From an uncultured Actinobaculum sp. (GTDB lineage Bacteria > Actinomycetota > Actinomycetes > Actinomycetales > Actinomycetaceae), in the NCBI GenBank assembly GCA_938020505.1, contig CALIHR010000005.1, positions 1 to 64,000 on the forward strand: a DNA stretch of 64,000 nucleotides, in the 5' to 3' direction. Shown one piece after another: positions 31,924 to 41,366 of the stretch; the stretch's first letter is position 1; each line of letters begins with the position of its first letter. Below the pieces are notes generated by a model. It was not told the origin of the DNA, did not search any database, and was given only the letters and a program-made list of their open reading frames with translations. The translations under genes and the position numbers were made by a program.

Positions 31924-33363
31924 ATGGTGCTGTACGCCTTGGCGAACGGGCGCATCGCTCCTGCACAGGCCATTCGGCCGCGGGGCAGCCTCGCCTCGGA
32001 GGTCCTTGGTGCCCTCCGCGAGAGCATCCTCGAGATCGTCGACGTTCCGCTTTTGCCAGTGATGTGGGAAGAGAGCGACGCCGCGGGAAAGCACGGGCAG
32101 TCCCTCGTAGCCATTGATCAAGACGGAACCGTCGTGATGGTGAATCTTCGCCAGCGGCTCACATCGGTGGACCTCTACGAAGTTGTCAGCAGATCGGGAA
32201 GGTATGCCCATACCGGGCCCGTGGACATGGCACAGGTCTACTCTAAGGGCACGAAAGAGTTCGGCCCGGATTGGGAGGAGTTCCGCTCTGGCCGTCCGCC
32301 GCTGGGCGGCGTCAGCCCCCGGCTCATCGTGGTCGCGCTCGACATCGACGAGGACGTCCTCCCCGTCTTTTCCACGCTTTCCGAAAGGGTGCAGCTTCTT
32401 TCCGCTTCGATCTTCGACACCAACGGCGTGCGCCAAGTGTCCATTGAGGCGTGCCGCAAGAGGGGATCGGGGCCTTCGGCCGATGAGACCGTCGAGTTTC
32501 TCCCCGCCCCGGACGTCGAGAGCAGCGAAGAAACCAAGCCTCGCAGGCGCGGGCGTCGGGAGGCGCAGGAGTTTCAGCCGACCCTCACGATCCCCGCCAC
32601 CCCCAGGTTTACCGCTTTTCCGGGGCACATCGGCTCGCACGGCTCCCAGGACGACGCCGACGACGTCACCGATCCCGCGCAGACCCTCATCGTCGAAGCC
32701 GTCGAGGCGCCGCTTGCCGAGCAGCCTCAACCCGTGGACGCGGAGGCCGGCGACCGGCCGACGGGCCGGCGTTCGCGGCGTTCGGCTCACCGCGAGCAGG
32801 GGCAGGGCGGCGTTCGCGAGGACGAGCCGGATCAGCGCGCAGACCAGAACGCAGAGAAGGGATCCCAAGAGGACCCCTTCAGCCAGATGAAGATTCCGGT
32901 GATCCCGGCTTGGCGCGTGACCGAGGACGGCGCGGACGAGACGCCGACGTACATCAGCGCCCGCTACGACCAGGAGGTCAAGCGCCCGCGCACAGAGCAG
33001 CTGCTGTGGGAGAAGTCCGCGCCCAAGCGCGACGGCAAGCGCCGCCAGCCGCAGACCTTTTCGGAGACGACCGCGGCCAACGCGTCCTCGGACGCCGTGG
33101 CCCGCGCCGCCGAGCGTGAGCTCCTCACTCCCGCCGGCCGGCTCGTGGCCATCGCCAGCCGCAGCGTCACGCCCTTGACCCTCGAGATCTGGAAGAACGG
33201 AAGCCCGACGATGGCCACGCTGACCTCGACCGGCACCCTCCTCCTGGGGCACACGTCCTATCAGGATCCCTCGAAGGCGGCCGCGGAAGTCCTCGGCAGG
33301 AACGACGTCAACGGCTGGCAGCTGTGGAAGACGCGGGAGGGGCGGCTGCTCGGCGAGCTCTGA
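31924..33363 (+). CDS. RAMA/DUF4357-like domain protein with degenerate nuclease-like N terminus
   Basis: 479 residues, with a perfect AAGGAGG ten bases before the ATG. The last 90 residues (LEIWKNGSPTMATLTSTG, TSYQDPSKAAAEVLG, VNGWQLWKT) resemble the RAMA/DUF4357 module, which is associated with restriction and DNA-modification systems and ends in the same S-x-AA...NGW-x-W pattern. Residues about 45-85 (SLVAIDQDGTVVMVNLRQ) have the strand pattern of a DUF91/NERD-type PD-(D/E)XK fold but lack the E-x-K pair. The middle is charged and disordered. No methylase or nuclease partner adjoins. It could be a DNA-binding regulator; function not established. Confidence 0.55.
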   Translation: MVLYALANGRIAPAQAIRPRGSLASEVLGALRESILEIVDVPLLPVMWEESDAAGKHGQSLVAIDQDGTVVMVNLRQRLTSVDLYEVVSRSGRYAHTGPVDMAQVYSKGTKEFGPDWEEFRSGRPPLGGVSPRLIVVALDIDEDVLPVFSTLSERVQLLSASIFDTNGVRQVSIEACRKRGSGPSADETVEFLPAPDVESSEETKPRRRGRREAQEFQPTLTIPATPRFTAFPGHIGSHGSQDDADDVTDPAQTLIVEAVEAPLAEQPQPVDAEAGDRPTGRRSRRSAHREQGQGGVREDEPDQRADQNAEKGSQEDPFSQMKIPVIPAWRVTEDGADETPTYISARYDQEVKRPRTEQLLWEKSAPKRDGKRRQPQTFSETTAANASSDAVARAAERELLTPAGRLVAIASRSVTPLTLEIWKNGSPTMATLTSTGTLLLGHTSYQDPSKAAAEVLGRNDVNGWQLWKTREGRLLGEL

Positions 33364-34388
33364 AAGTTCGGCGAGCTCTGAGATCTCGGCCAGCTTCTGA
33401 ACTTTCTCAATTTGGCGAGCTTCTGAACTTTGGCGAGTTTTTCAAACTCGGCGCGCTCTTCCGAAAGCTCTGAGGAGTTTCTCAGGCACGCGCGGCGGGT
33501 TTTGAGAACTGGGGCGGCCCTGAACTCGGCGCGCTCTTCCGAAAGCTCTGAGAGAACCCCGAGGACTCCGAACGCTTTGGCGCGTCGTGGGTTGAGACTC
33601 CGGGCTCGCCTCGCGCTGTTCACTCCAAAGACGGCATTTCGCTGATGTCCTTCGCGCTGCAGGAGGCTCGCTTGCAGCGCGGATCGTCTCGACGCGAGGG
33701 ACTGGTCGCTTCCGCGCTGCCGATGGCCTGTCTTGCCGACGCGCCCTCTGCGCCGCCGGTCATTCTCGTGCTGTCGCCGGTCATTCTCGTGCTGTCGGCG
33801 GCTTGTCTTGCTGACGTCTTTTGCCGGCGGCCGTCTTGCCGATGTCCTTCTGCTTCGACGGCGGGACCTCGCGGCGAACCCCCGTTATGTCGGTACTTTG
33901 CCGCTGTCGGATGCAACCTCGGTCTTGGCCTGGAGACTTGCGCGAGTGCGGGAGCCCGAAAAGGCATTAGACGATTCCGGCGGACGCTGAAAGGCGGAGC
34001 GACCGCGCCAGCGCGAAGAAGCACGGCCCCTCTCGAATCGTGCAGTTCTTGTGGCCACGGGTACTGTGGTTGGGAAAATCGGCGCATCAAACCGGTGTGT
34101 ATCTAATCCTGTGTGATCCGAATCAGTTCGAGGACATGCGGGAAAGATTTTTGTAGCACGAAAGTACTATTTCGCTGTCTATCTGCGCCTTTGTCTGTGT
34201 GCTTCTGTTCTGCTGCTGGAGTTCGGTGCAGGTCTGTTCTGGTTGTTACGGTTTTGCGGATGGGCAGAATGGTTTATGGGACGCTTCATCGGTGGGGGCG
34301 CACTCGAGAGAGAACAGCGATTGAATCGCGTAAAATCAACCTTTTCTAGAAATGTCGGCTGGCTAATCAAAACGGTGGGGTGACACTC
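33364..34388. other. One-kilobase intergenic region rich in small repeats
   Basis: No gene is supported. It holds the 30-bp repeats above, a 21-nt tandem (GCCGGTCATTCTCGTGCTGTC at about 33760-33800), and from about 34100 a distinctly AT-richer stretch leading to the promoter at 34389. Confidence 0.45.
33445..33552. repeat. 30-bp direct repeat pair
   Basis: The 30-mer at 33445-33474 recurs exactly at 33523-33552 (78 bases apart). Shorter words from it (CTTCTGAACTTT, GGCGAGCT) also recur at 33350-33440 around the stop codon of the preceding gene. Confidence 0.75.
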
Positions 34389-34417
34389 TTGACAACCGTT
34401 TGGGTTGGGTATAGGTT
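34389..34417 (+). promoter_or_regulatory. Promoter of the DUF1023 effector module
   Basis: Perfect TTGACA (34389-34394), 17-bp spacer, TAGGTT (34412-34417); a start near 34424 leaves room for AAGGAG and the GTG at 34451. Confidence 0.75.
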
Positions 34418-34450
34418 TACTTTCACAAATCAATCACGCAAGGAGTTATT

Positions 34451-34804
34451 GTGAGCGACATCTATATTGTCGACGCCGAGTACTATATACTGGCATCCGG
34501 CGCTGGCGAGCTTGTCCAAAATCCTGGGGCGGGCGACGTCGAAACCCCGGTTCGAGAGGCGGCTCGGGGAATTCCCGGCGCATCGAGCGTTTCTGCCTCG
34601 GAGCGCGCAGGCGAAGCGATAGACTCTCGATGCAGGTCGCTAATGGCCGACATCGGCCAGTTTAAAAGCGACGTCGAGGAGGCGATCAAGTCCATGGCGG
34701 GCACTGACCAAGAATCTGCCGCGGCGATGGACCGGATTCTGGAGCATGTCAAGGGGCATCCGAAGGCCAAGTCTGGATCCAAGGGAAAAGCAAGGATCGT
34801 CTGA
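34451..34804 (+). CDS. Small ESX-like helper of the DUF1023 module
   Basis: 117 residues from a GTG with AAGGAG upstream. Begins MSDIYIVDAEYYILASGAGE and is mostly helical, with a basic C terminus (KGHPKAKSGSKGKARIV). No WXG motif. Its TGA overlaps the next ATG (TGATG), so it is coupled to the large protein that follows, exactly as in the other ESX-type modules of this window. Likely secreted together with, or a chaperone for, that protein (inference). Confidence 0.65.
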   Translation: MSDIYIVDAEYYILASGAGELVQNPGAGDVETPVREAARGIPGASSVSASERAGEAIDSRCRSLMADIGQFKSDVEEAIKSMAGTDQESAAAMDRILEHVKGHPKAKSGSKGKARIV

Positions 34805-36513
34805 TGGCCAGCTGGAGGGACGTCATAGAATGGCGCCAGGATCGATTGAAGGTTCAGCTTGAGCCCCTGCGCGCCCGGCGCAAGCAGCTCATTGAGGCGT
34901 GCCAGAAGCTGCAGTCCATGGAAATGACGGTGACTTCGAGAGGCCTGACGGCTGACGCGATCTTGTACGCACTGCAACAATTCGAGGCTCGAATCAGCTA
35001 TTTGATCAACGATGTTTCGGAGACAATGATGGCCATGGCTCAAATGGCCGACGGCGTGTGGACGGTTCAGACGTTGATCCTCGAATGCAGGCAGAAAGCG
35101 AAGACCCATGGGCTGGAAATCAGGGACGGTCGGCTCATATCGGATTCCGGTCAGCGCGAGGATGAGTTCGCATCCGTGGCGCAGGAGCTGAAGCCGATGA
35201 TCAAGGGCGTTCTGGAGAAGGCCGACAGCATAGACGAGGCTTATTACACGAGGCTGACCGCCGTGGCCGACGGCTCTTACAAGTCCTCGGAGGGAAGGTT
35301 CTCGACAAGCCCCGGTCTGCCGGACTTGCCGCAGAAAGGATGGACGATGGGGGAGAGCGCAGCCTGGTGGTCCAGCCTTACGGACAGCGAAAAGGAAGCC
35401 TTGGTTCGCGAGCATCCGGAACTGATTGGCAACCGCGACGGCGTCCCCATGGAATGGCGAGACAAAGCCAACCGCGCTCGTCTGCCTCAGGAGATCGCGG
35501 AGATGAAAAGCAATGTTGCCAAAGCGAAGTCCAGGATGGATGAAGCGGAATCGACCGGCAGCAAGAACGACCTGGGGTACCTGAATGCGGTCAATGATTA
35601 CAATCGCTGCAAAAAGAAGCTTGGCGACCTCGAGGGGCTCCAGAAGATCCTTGAGAAGAATGACTCAGACGTTGCCTCCAATCCGAGTAAGACGCGTCAA
35701 AGTCTGATTTATCTTGATTCGAAGTCGAGTTCACGAGTTCAGGTGGGTGTCGCTTTGGGCGACGTCGACCACGCAAAGGCCGTTCAGATGGTGGTGCCAG
35801 GGATGAACAACACCGTGGGCGACAATATGGACGGTCTCATTGACGATGCTCAAAAGATCCGAGATACGACTTTTGACGAGTCGAGGAAGCATTCAAGCAG
35901 CGCGGGGATTCACGACAAAGGGGATATAGCGACCGTCGCGTGGATGTACCGGACGCCGCAGAACGCGGAAGTTGCCACTACGGATCTGGCGGAAAAGGCC
36001 GCGCCGAAGATGGACGGATTCATGGAGGGAGTGCAGACCTCCCGGCAGGCGATGGGAGTGCCCAAAGCGGAGATAGACGTTGGGGCGCACTCCTACGGAT
36101 CGACCATGGCCGGGATCGCCGTCGGCAAGGTGCGTGAGGGCACGGTCCACAACATCGCCCTGTATGGATCGCCGGGATCCGGCGTCCAAGACGTTCGCGA
36201 ATACAACATCGACGGCCAAGCCTACGTTTCCGGCGTGAACACAAATGACTGCGTTCAGGGCATTGGGCCGGACGGCCCCTTCGGCAAGGACCCGATGGAA
36301 ATGCGAGGGTTCAAACACCTGGCCAACAATCCCGAAAACGACTCCCAATGCGGGTACATTCCGACGGGGGCTGGAAGCGGCGTAACGAAGTTCTGCAGCA
36401 AAGGAGACGACGATCCCTTTGGCCGCCACTCCGAGTACCTCAAAACGGGAACGGGAAGTCTGAAGGACATTTCACGCATTATGGGCGGTATGGAACCTGA
36501 GGGGGAGAAATGA
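34804..36513 (+). CDS. DUF1023 alpha/beta-hydrolase, ESX substrate-like
   Basis: 569 residues. Residues 1-150 are a helical WXG/LXG-like N-terminal domain. Residues about 170-225 contain the usual DUF1023 lead-in (AAWWSSLTDSEKEALVREHP, ELIGNRDGVP), and the hydrolase core has the nucleophile elbow GAHSYGS with Ser at about 430. Such proteins are frequent type VII secretion substrates in actinobacteria; lipase or esterase activity is probable and it may act as an antibacterial toxin. Operon partners: a small helper before it and a lipoprotein after it (ATGA overlap). Confidence 0.85.
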   Translation: MASWRDVIEWRQDRLKVQLEPLRARRKQLIEACQKLQSMEMTVTSRGLTADAILYALQQFEARISYLINDVSETMMAMAQMADGVWTVQTLILECRQKAKTHGLEIRDGRLISDSGQREDEFASVAQELKPMIKGVLEKADSIDEAYYTRLTAVADGSYKSSEGRFSTSPGLPDLPQKGWTMGESAAWWSSLTDSEKEALVREHPELIGNRDGVPMEWRDKANRARLPQEIAEMKSNVAKAKSRMDEAESTGSKNDLGYLNAVNDYNRCKKKLGDLEGLQKILEKNDSDVASNPSKTRQSLIYLDSKSSSRVQVGVALGDVDHAKAVQMVVPGMNNTVGDNMDGLIDDAQKIRDTTFDESRKHSSSAGIHDKGDIATVAWMYRTPQNAEVATTDLAEKAAPKMDGFMEGVQTSRQAMGVPKAEIDVGAHSYGSTMAGIAVGKVREGTVHNIALYGSPGSGVQDVREYNIDGQAYVSGVNTNDCVQGIGPDGPFGKDPMEMRGFKHLANNPENDSQCGYIPTGAGSGVTKFCSKGDDDPFGRHSEYLKTGTGSLKDISRIMGGMEPEGEK

Positions 36514-37187
36514 GAGCGGCTCGCGCCCAGCGGTGGCTTATTCTTGCGCTGATTCTGGGTCTGACGGCTGGATGCACGGAAGACATGTCCAAGCCGGGCG
36601 CGGGCCAGTTGTTCGGGCAAGGTTCAAAGGATTATTGGGACCGCCAGACGATCGAGGATTACCAGCGTAAGACCGTTCCGGCAATCGAAGAGTTCATGCG
36701 TCGGCTCCTCGCAGACGGCGGTGGGCAGCACTACACGGCCGCAGGCGCCAATGAGCTCACCTTGTGCGAAACGAAAACCGATGGGCGCGAGTACATGAGT
36801 GCAGTCTACGAAACTCAAACCTCGGTTCCTCCCGCGAAGATCAGGGCCATCGCCAAAGAGACGATCGAAAAGGCCGGGCTGAAGATAGAGCGGCAAGCTG
36901 ACGAAAGGGACAACGTCACCGGTTTCGGCTGGTCAGATTCGGAGAACGGTGGATTCTTGATGCTCAACGCGCATCCGACAAAAGGCATCTCTTTCCACTT
37001 CGTCTCGGGGTGCCGCCCGTCGACGACCAAAATAGACGATCCGCCGCCTCTAAAGGGCGTGCCGACGGTGCCTTTTACGCCTCCACCGGAGACGCAGTCG
37101 CCGAGTGCGGCGTCGCCAAGCACGCAACCTCCCACTGGAACCCCGTCCTCGCCGACTTCCGCCTCTGCAGGAACTTCAGCGCCATAG
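36510..37187 (+). CDS. Lipoprotein, candidate immunity protein for the DUF1023 effector
   Basis: 225 residues. A lipoprotein signal peptide ends in LGLTAGC with the lipid-attachment Cys at 22. The mature part (about 130 residues) is unknown; the last 50 residues are Pro/Ser/Thr-rich. It overlaps the hydrolase gene by 4 bases. A surface lipoprotein made together with a secreted hydrolase would fit an immunity protein acting outside the membrane, as known for other type VII lipase toxins; this is inference. Confidence 0.7.
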   Translation: MRAARAQRWLILALILGLTAGCTEDMSKPGAGQLFGQGSKDYWDRQTIEDYQRKTVPAIEEFMRRLLADGGGQHYTAAGANELTLCETKTDGREYMSAVYETQTSVPPAKIRAIAKETIEKAGLKIERQADERDNVTGFGWSDSENGGFLMLNAHPTKGISFHFVSGCRPSTTKIDDPPPLKGVPTVPFTPPPETQSPSAASPSTQPPTGTPSSPTSASAGTSAP

Positions 37188-37329
37188 GTTGGGAAGCAGG
37201 CGATGGATTCGTCTTGTCAGGTGGGAGTGCTCGATGAAGCTGGAGGAACCATGCAACGAACAGCTGCGGGGCATCGGCATCAAGGTGCGCGGCCTGCGAA
37301 TCATATTGCAGTCCATATATTGAAACGGT

Positions 37330-37358
37330 TTGCGGAAGCGTCAACGTCATGTTATATT
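37330..37358 (+). promoter_or_regulatory. Possible promoter of the DUF6571-like module
   Basis: TTGCGG (37330-37335), 17-bp spacer, TATATT (37353-37358), 40 bases before the ATG at 37398. Confidence 0.45.
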
Positions 37359-37397
37359 TAAAGTATCACGTTAAACCCCTGGAAGGAAGGCGCACAC

Positions 37398-37739
37398 ATG
37401 AGCGACCTCAGTTTCGACCGCGACAGAGCGGGGATCGCGGCAAAAGAGCACTGGACAGACTCTCAGACGTTCATCAGCATCGGCTTTGGTTACGCCGAAT
37501 TGGAGGGCGAATGTGACATCGTCAAAGACCCCGTCCTTGACGATTCGGAGCACTTGTTCAAAGCATGCTTGCATTTCGTCAAACTGATGAGAGCGGGCTG
37601 CCTCGAGTTTTCCGACGCGTGCGCGACTCTCGGCTCTGGTGTGAAGGAAGCGACGGCAAACTATGATCAGGCCGAACACAAGGCCGTTTTAGACTTCGAT
37701 TTCATGCGCGGCTCAATCGGGAAGGGAACAGGCAAATGA
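37398..37739 (+). CDS. Small ESX-like helper with YxxxE motif
   Basis: 113 residues, with GGAAGGA upstream. Predominantly helical; near the C terminus it has YDQAE, the YxxxD/E secretion motif of type VII substrates. It overlaps the next gene by 4 bases (ATGA). The pairing with a large WXG-containing protein supports a co-secreted heterodimer. Confidence 0.65.
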   Translation: MSDLSFDRDRAGIAAKEHWTDSQTFISIGFGYAELEGECDIVKDPVLDDSEHLFKACLHFVKLMRAGCLEFSDACATLGSGVKEATANYDQAEHKAVLDFDFMRGSIGKGTGK

Positions 37740-40237
37740 CGTGGAGCAACGTTCCCGGGGAAAAGGCACTGCCCAACCTGAAGAACTCCGGCGAGAACAT
37801 TCTGCAGCTGGGCAAAGGCATCGCCAATGCCGGCGCAGCGATGCAAGACACCCAGGTCATCGCCGTCGGCGGCGAGGTCGAAGGGTGGACGGGGCTTGCG
37901 GCTACCGCCCATCAAGGTCAGGCTGCCTTCTTGCAAAAGACGATCCAGAAGGCCATTGATCTGCATCCGAAGATTCCTGCTCTTCTGGACAAGTATGTGC
38001 AAGAACATGCCAAAACCCGCAGCGCCATCACCGGACTCCAGCACGACTGGGACGAGGCCAGAACGGTTCATCTTCGCAGGATCGCCGAATTGGTGGTTCA
38101 ATTGAAGACGGGATTGTATCCGGGGGACGACGACGAATACGAAAAAGACAGAGCCAAGGCGGACGAGGCTTGTGAAAAGACGCAGAAAGAGGTGAAAGCC
38201 AAGTACGAGGCCGCCGTTCGTTCCCTCAATGAGCTTGCCAAGAGCACAGGCGATTCGATCTTCGGCCTTGCTGAGTCTTTCGCGCCCAAGTCGCGGGTTG
38301 CCGGCGAGGGCAACGGGCCGATTGACCGCAACAACCTGGGCGTCGAGCTCTTTGGAGGAAGCGGAGGCGTTTTGGCGGCTCAAGCGCGTTGGGAGGACGC
38401 CAGAGCAGACGCCGACAAGGCGGCCAAAATTTTCTTGACGAAAGACGGCAAGCTGAAAAGCAACATCAGCCAGAAGGATCTCGACTCTTTCAATGCCGCA
38501 TACGGCGAACGAATGGCAAAGGACCCGTTCTTCGCGAATGCCTTCGCTTGGAGGTTCGGCGCCAACAACGCAATCAAACTTGTCTCCCAGCTAGATGGAA
38601 GCCACGGGGCTTTCCCGCAGGAGACGGTTCAGGCTACGCGAACAAGCATTGGTTCCGCAATCATCCTTGGCACAGGCGGCATCCGCAAGGGCTTGAGTGA
38701 AGAGGAAAGCAGCGTATGGAACGCCTGGAATTCGGGAGCTAAGTATTTAACGAGTTCCGACGGAACATTGATCGATGAAAGTCGGGATAAATACCTTGAC
38801 GACCTCAAGAAGGCAGGAAACAAGCGTTGGATTGGCGGCGCGAATCTAGATAACGCGGGTGCATCGGGATACATGCTCATCTCTGGGGCGATAGCGAATT
38901 CTGCGCAGACTCACAGCGAACTAGCCTTAGGCGATCCTTTCCTAAATGGTCCCCACGCAATAGGCCGTGATATCGTCAAATGGGATTATGAGAATCCGCA
39001 AGAGGCAAATAACTATCATTCAGACATCTATACGCCTAAAACAACAACATGGGATCCCGTGCATAATATGCTTGTTGCGATGGACGGCAATCCAGATGCG
39101 GCCAGGACTTTTCTTGCCAGCAATGGTCCGTACGAAATAGCTGAATCTGGCGATAACGACGCTCAAGTTAAGCACCCTATAAGCATGACGCGTTACCTTG
39201 TTGGAAATCGTCACTTCGTTCCCCTGTCGGGAACCACTGAGGCCCTCTATGTGGATCGCGGCAAAACGCTTGCAAATCTATTAGATGAAGTGAGCTCCGA
39301 TAAGACCCATAAAGAGTCCTCCCTCGTTGCCCGGGATTACTTGCAAGGATATACGGATGGTTTAAAACGCTCAGATGCGACTTTCAAAGGACAAGACGCC
39401 TTTGGGTACGGCAACGTTGAACTGAGGGAAAAAGCGGGCGATATCCTGAAGGAGTATTCTAAAGATCTTGCTAGCGAGCTGAAAGGCTACACCGGCGTTC
39501 CGGGTGCGCCCCATGGAAACCAACAAAACGGAGAATACAGCCTGTCTTTGACCAAAGCGGGGGCGACAGCGCTATTCGAGGGAAAATCCGATTTCTTCAA
39601 GGACATCGGAGCTAGTAAGTCCGCAATGAAGACGCTAACCGAGTCTCTAGAGGCGAATCTCGAAGCGGATTTAAAAAATATATACGGTAGAGCGGCAACG
39701 GTATCGCACGCAGATTCGGCTAATATTCGTCAGGACATAAAAGAGACGTGTGATAAATATCAAAGTATGTTCTCGGCTATCAAAGGTGGAAGTCTCGCCT
39801 CCGACGCGGCACAAGCGGGGGAGCTAGACCGCAAGGAGGCGACCACGGCGAATGCAATGTCTGTGTTAGTCCAAAAAGTAGGCCACATTCCCGTTGTCGG
39901 CGAGGTTATTAGCACCGGTTACGCTTTGCGACCTTCCGTTGAATTCAACGATCACGTAAAAGGCGTGTATCAAGAGCATAACGCAGACAACGCTAACACT
40001 TCAGCTGATGTTTCGACAATCAGTAGACGCGCACTCAGTCATGTGATAGTTAATAATGTTTCTGAATGGCGAAATAGCTTAAATGCGTTTAATAACGGAA
40101 TAGATGATGAAGACTCACGCTTTATGGACCGAAACGGGAATTGGCTGATAAAAATCGACCCAAACACTGGAAGAGTTGAGGGAGACCGTTTAAGAGTTCA
40201 ACAATACAACCTGTTCCTTCTAAGCTGGAAGCCGTGA
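37736..40237 (+). CDS. Large ESX substrate-like protein (DUF6571-like) with AT-rich C-terminal half
   Basis: 833 residues. The N-terminal 150 residues are helical with a WTG (WXG-type) turn near residue 47. The centre (about 190-700) resembles the large actinobacterial DUF6571-type proteins, with helical blocks and no recognised catalytic motif; no toxin domain could be named. From about 38.7 kb the base composition becomes clearly more AT-rich although the frame is continuous, so the C-terminal half has a different history from the N-terminal half. Followed after one base by an RCC1-type lipoprotein gene. Confidence 0.65.
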   Translation: MTWSNVPGEKALPNLKNSGENILQLGKGIANAGAAMQDTQVIAVGGEVEGWTGLAATAHQGQAAFLQKTIQKAIDLHPKIPALLDKYVQEHAKTRSAITGLQHDWDEARTVHLRRIAELVVQLKTGLYPGDDDEYEKDRAKADEACEKTQKEVKAKYEAAVRSLNELAKSTGDSIFGLAESFAPKSRVAGEGNGPIDRNNLGVELFGGSGGVLAAQARWEDARADADKAAKIFLTKDGKLKSNISQKDLDSFNAAYGERMAKDPFFANAFAWRFGANNAIKLVSQLDGSHGAFPQETVQATRTSIGSAIILGTGGIRKGLSEEESSVWNAWNSGAKYLTSSDGTLIDESRDKYLDDLKKAGNKRWIGGANLDNAGASGYMLISGAIANSAQTHSELALGDPFLNGPHAIGRDIVKWDYENPQEANNYHSDIYTPKTTTWDPVHNMLVAMDGNPDAARTFLASNGPYEIAESGDNDAQVKHPISMTRYLVGNRHFVPLSGTTEALYVDRGKTLANLLDEVSSDKTHKESSLVARDYLQGYTDGLKRSDATFKGQDAFGYGNVELREKAGDILKEYSKDLASELKGYTGVPGAPHGNQQNGEYSLSLTKAGATALFEGKSDFFKDIGASKSAMKTLTESLEANLEADLKNIYGRAATVSHADSANIRQDIKETCDKYQSMFSAIKGGSLASDAAQAGELDRKEATTANAMSVLVQKVGHIPVVGEVISTGYALRPSVEFNDHVKGVYQEHNADNANTSADVSTISRRALSHVIVNNVSEWRNSLNAFNNGIDDEDSRFMDRNGNWLIKIDPNTGRVEGDRLRVQQYNLFLLSWKP

Positions 40238-40238
40238 A

Positions 40239-41357
40239 GTGTCTCCGAAACCATTCTCTATTCATTACAAGTCACTGCAGGCTTTCTTGGTGTCGTTGCT
40301 TGTTGTGGTCTGGGGGTGTTCGTCTCCTAGAAACTATCGGACTGACTTTGATCAGATAGTGTCGGACGATCAGTTTGCTTGCACTGTGACCTCGGGCGGG
40401 GCTCTTCGCTGTTTTCAGCTTGACTATGCGTCGACGCCTCCGGACGAACGAGATGAAGATCCTGTTCTTTTGAGCGTCGATCACGTCGGCGAGGTCACGT
40501 CGCTCAAACGAGACACGGACAATCTGTGTTTTCTGGGCAGGAAGGGCGATGTTCGTTGCCTCGGCCCCAACGATATGGGGCAAATTTCCCCTAATTTTGA
40601 CATCAGGTACTTCCACCAGCCGACGACGATCGCTTTGCCCGGCCCGGCGTCCTCGATCGCCGTCGGGCGTCGCCATGGCTGCGCGGTCGTGGACGGATCG
40701 GTTCATTGTTGGGGGAACGACGCCTATGGGCAGGCAAGCGGCGTCGGGCGTGAGCCCGAGCTGCATGTGCACTATCGGTATGGGCTGAAGGCTACTGTGC
40801 GGGTCAATCTGCCCGAGGGCATCAAGCAGGTCCACGCCTCCAACGAGACTACGTGTGCACGTGGAGACAGCGGGTCGGTCTACTGTTGGGGAAAGAATCG
40901 GTTCGGCGAGGTCGGCGTCCCCGACGGGATCGACGTCGAATCGGGACAGAGCGTGACAAAGGTTCCCTTGCCCCAACCCGCCGTCAAACTGCTCGATGAG
41001 CGAAGGGGAAAGACGTGTGCGCTTTTGGCAGACGCCTCAATCCACTGCTGGGGCAGCTTCCAAGGTTCCAGGAAGCCGATCCCGACCGGGCCCGTTGCCT
41101 TGAAAGTCTCGACCAGACTACAAGAAATCTCAGGGCAGATGGGGATGACCTCCGACGGAAAACTCGTCTTCATTGACTTCCACATCTTTGATCCTCGCGA
41201 CGGTTTTATCAAAACCAGGCTCACGCCCATCGACACTTTCGGGAAAGTCAAAAGCTACTCGGGCTCCTACAGAAACCTCCAGTGTTGGGTCCTTGTCTCC
41301 GGGGCGGCCTACTGCCGCGACGAGCGCGGACGCACCACCCAAATCGGACAATACTAA
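40239..41357 (+). CDS. RCC1-repeat lipoprotein, paralog 1
   Basis: 372 residues from a GTG one base after the preceding stop. The signal peptide ends in VVWGCSS with the lipid Cys at 27. The rest consists of RCC1/BLIP-II-type propeller repeats, each with a Cys pair: CAVVDGSVHCWGNDAYGQ, CARGDSGSVYCWGKNRFG, CALLADASIHCWGS. The paired cysteines probably form a disulfide in each blade. Tight linkage to a putative secreted effector suggests immunity or surface binding of the effector; the RCC1 fold itself is a protein-binding propeller. Confidence 0.75.
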   Translation: MSPKPFSIHYKSLQAFLVSLLVVVWGCSSPRNYRTDFDQIVSDDQFACTVTSGGALRCFQLDYASTPPDERDEDPVLLSVDHVGEVTSLKRDTDNLCFLGRKGDVRCLGPNDMGQISPNFDIRYFHQPTTIALPGPASSIAVGRRHGCAVVDGSVHCWGNDAYGQASGVGREPELHVHYRYGLKATVRVNLPEGIKQVHASNETTCARGDSGSVYCWGKNRFGEVGVPDGIDVESGQSVTKVPLPQPAVKLLDERRGKTCALLADASIHCWGSFQGSRKPIPTGPVALKVSTRLQEISGQMGMTSDGKLVFIDFHIFDPRDGFIKTRLTPIDTFGKVKSYSGSYRNLQCWVLVSGAAYCRDERGRTTQIGQY

Positions 41358-41366
41358 GGAAGGCGC

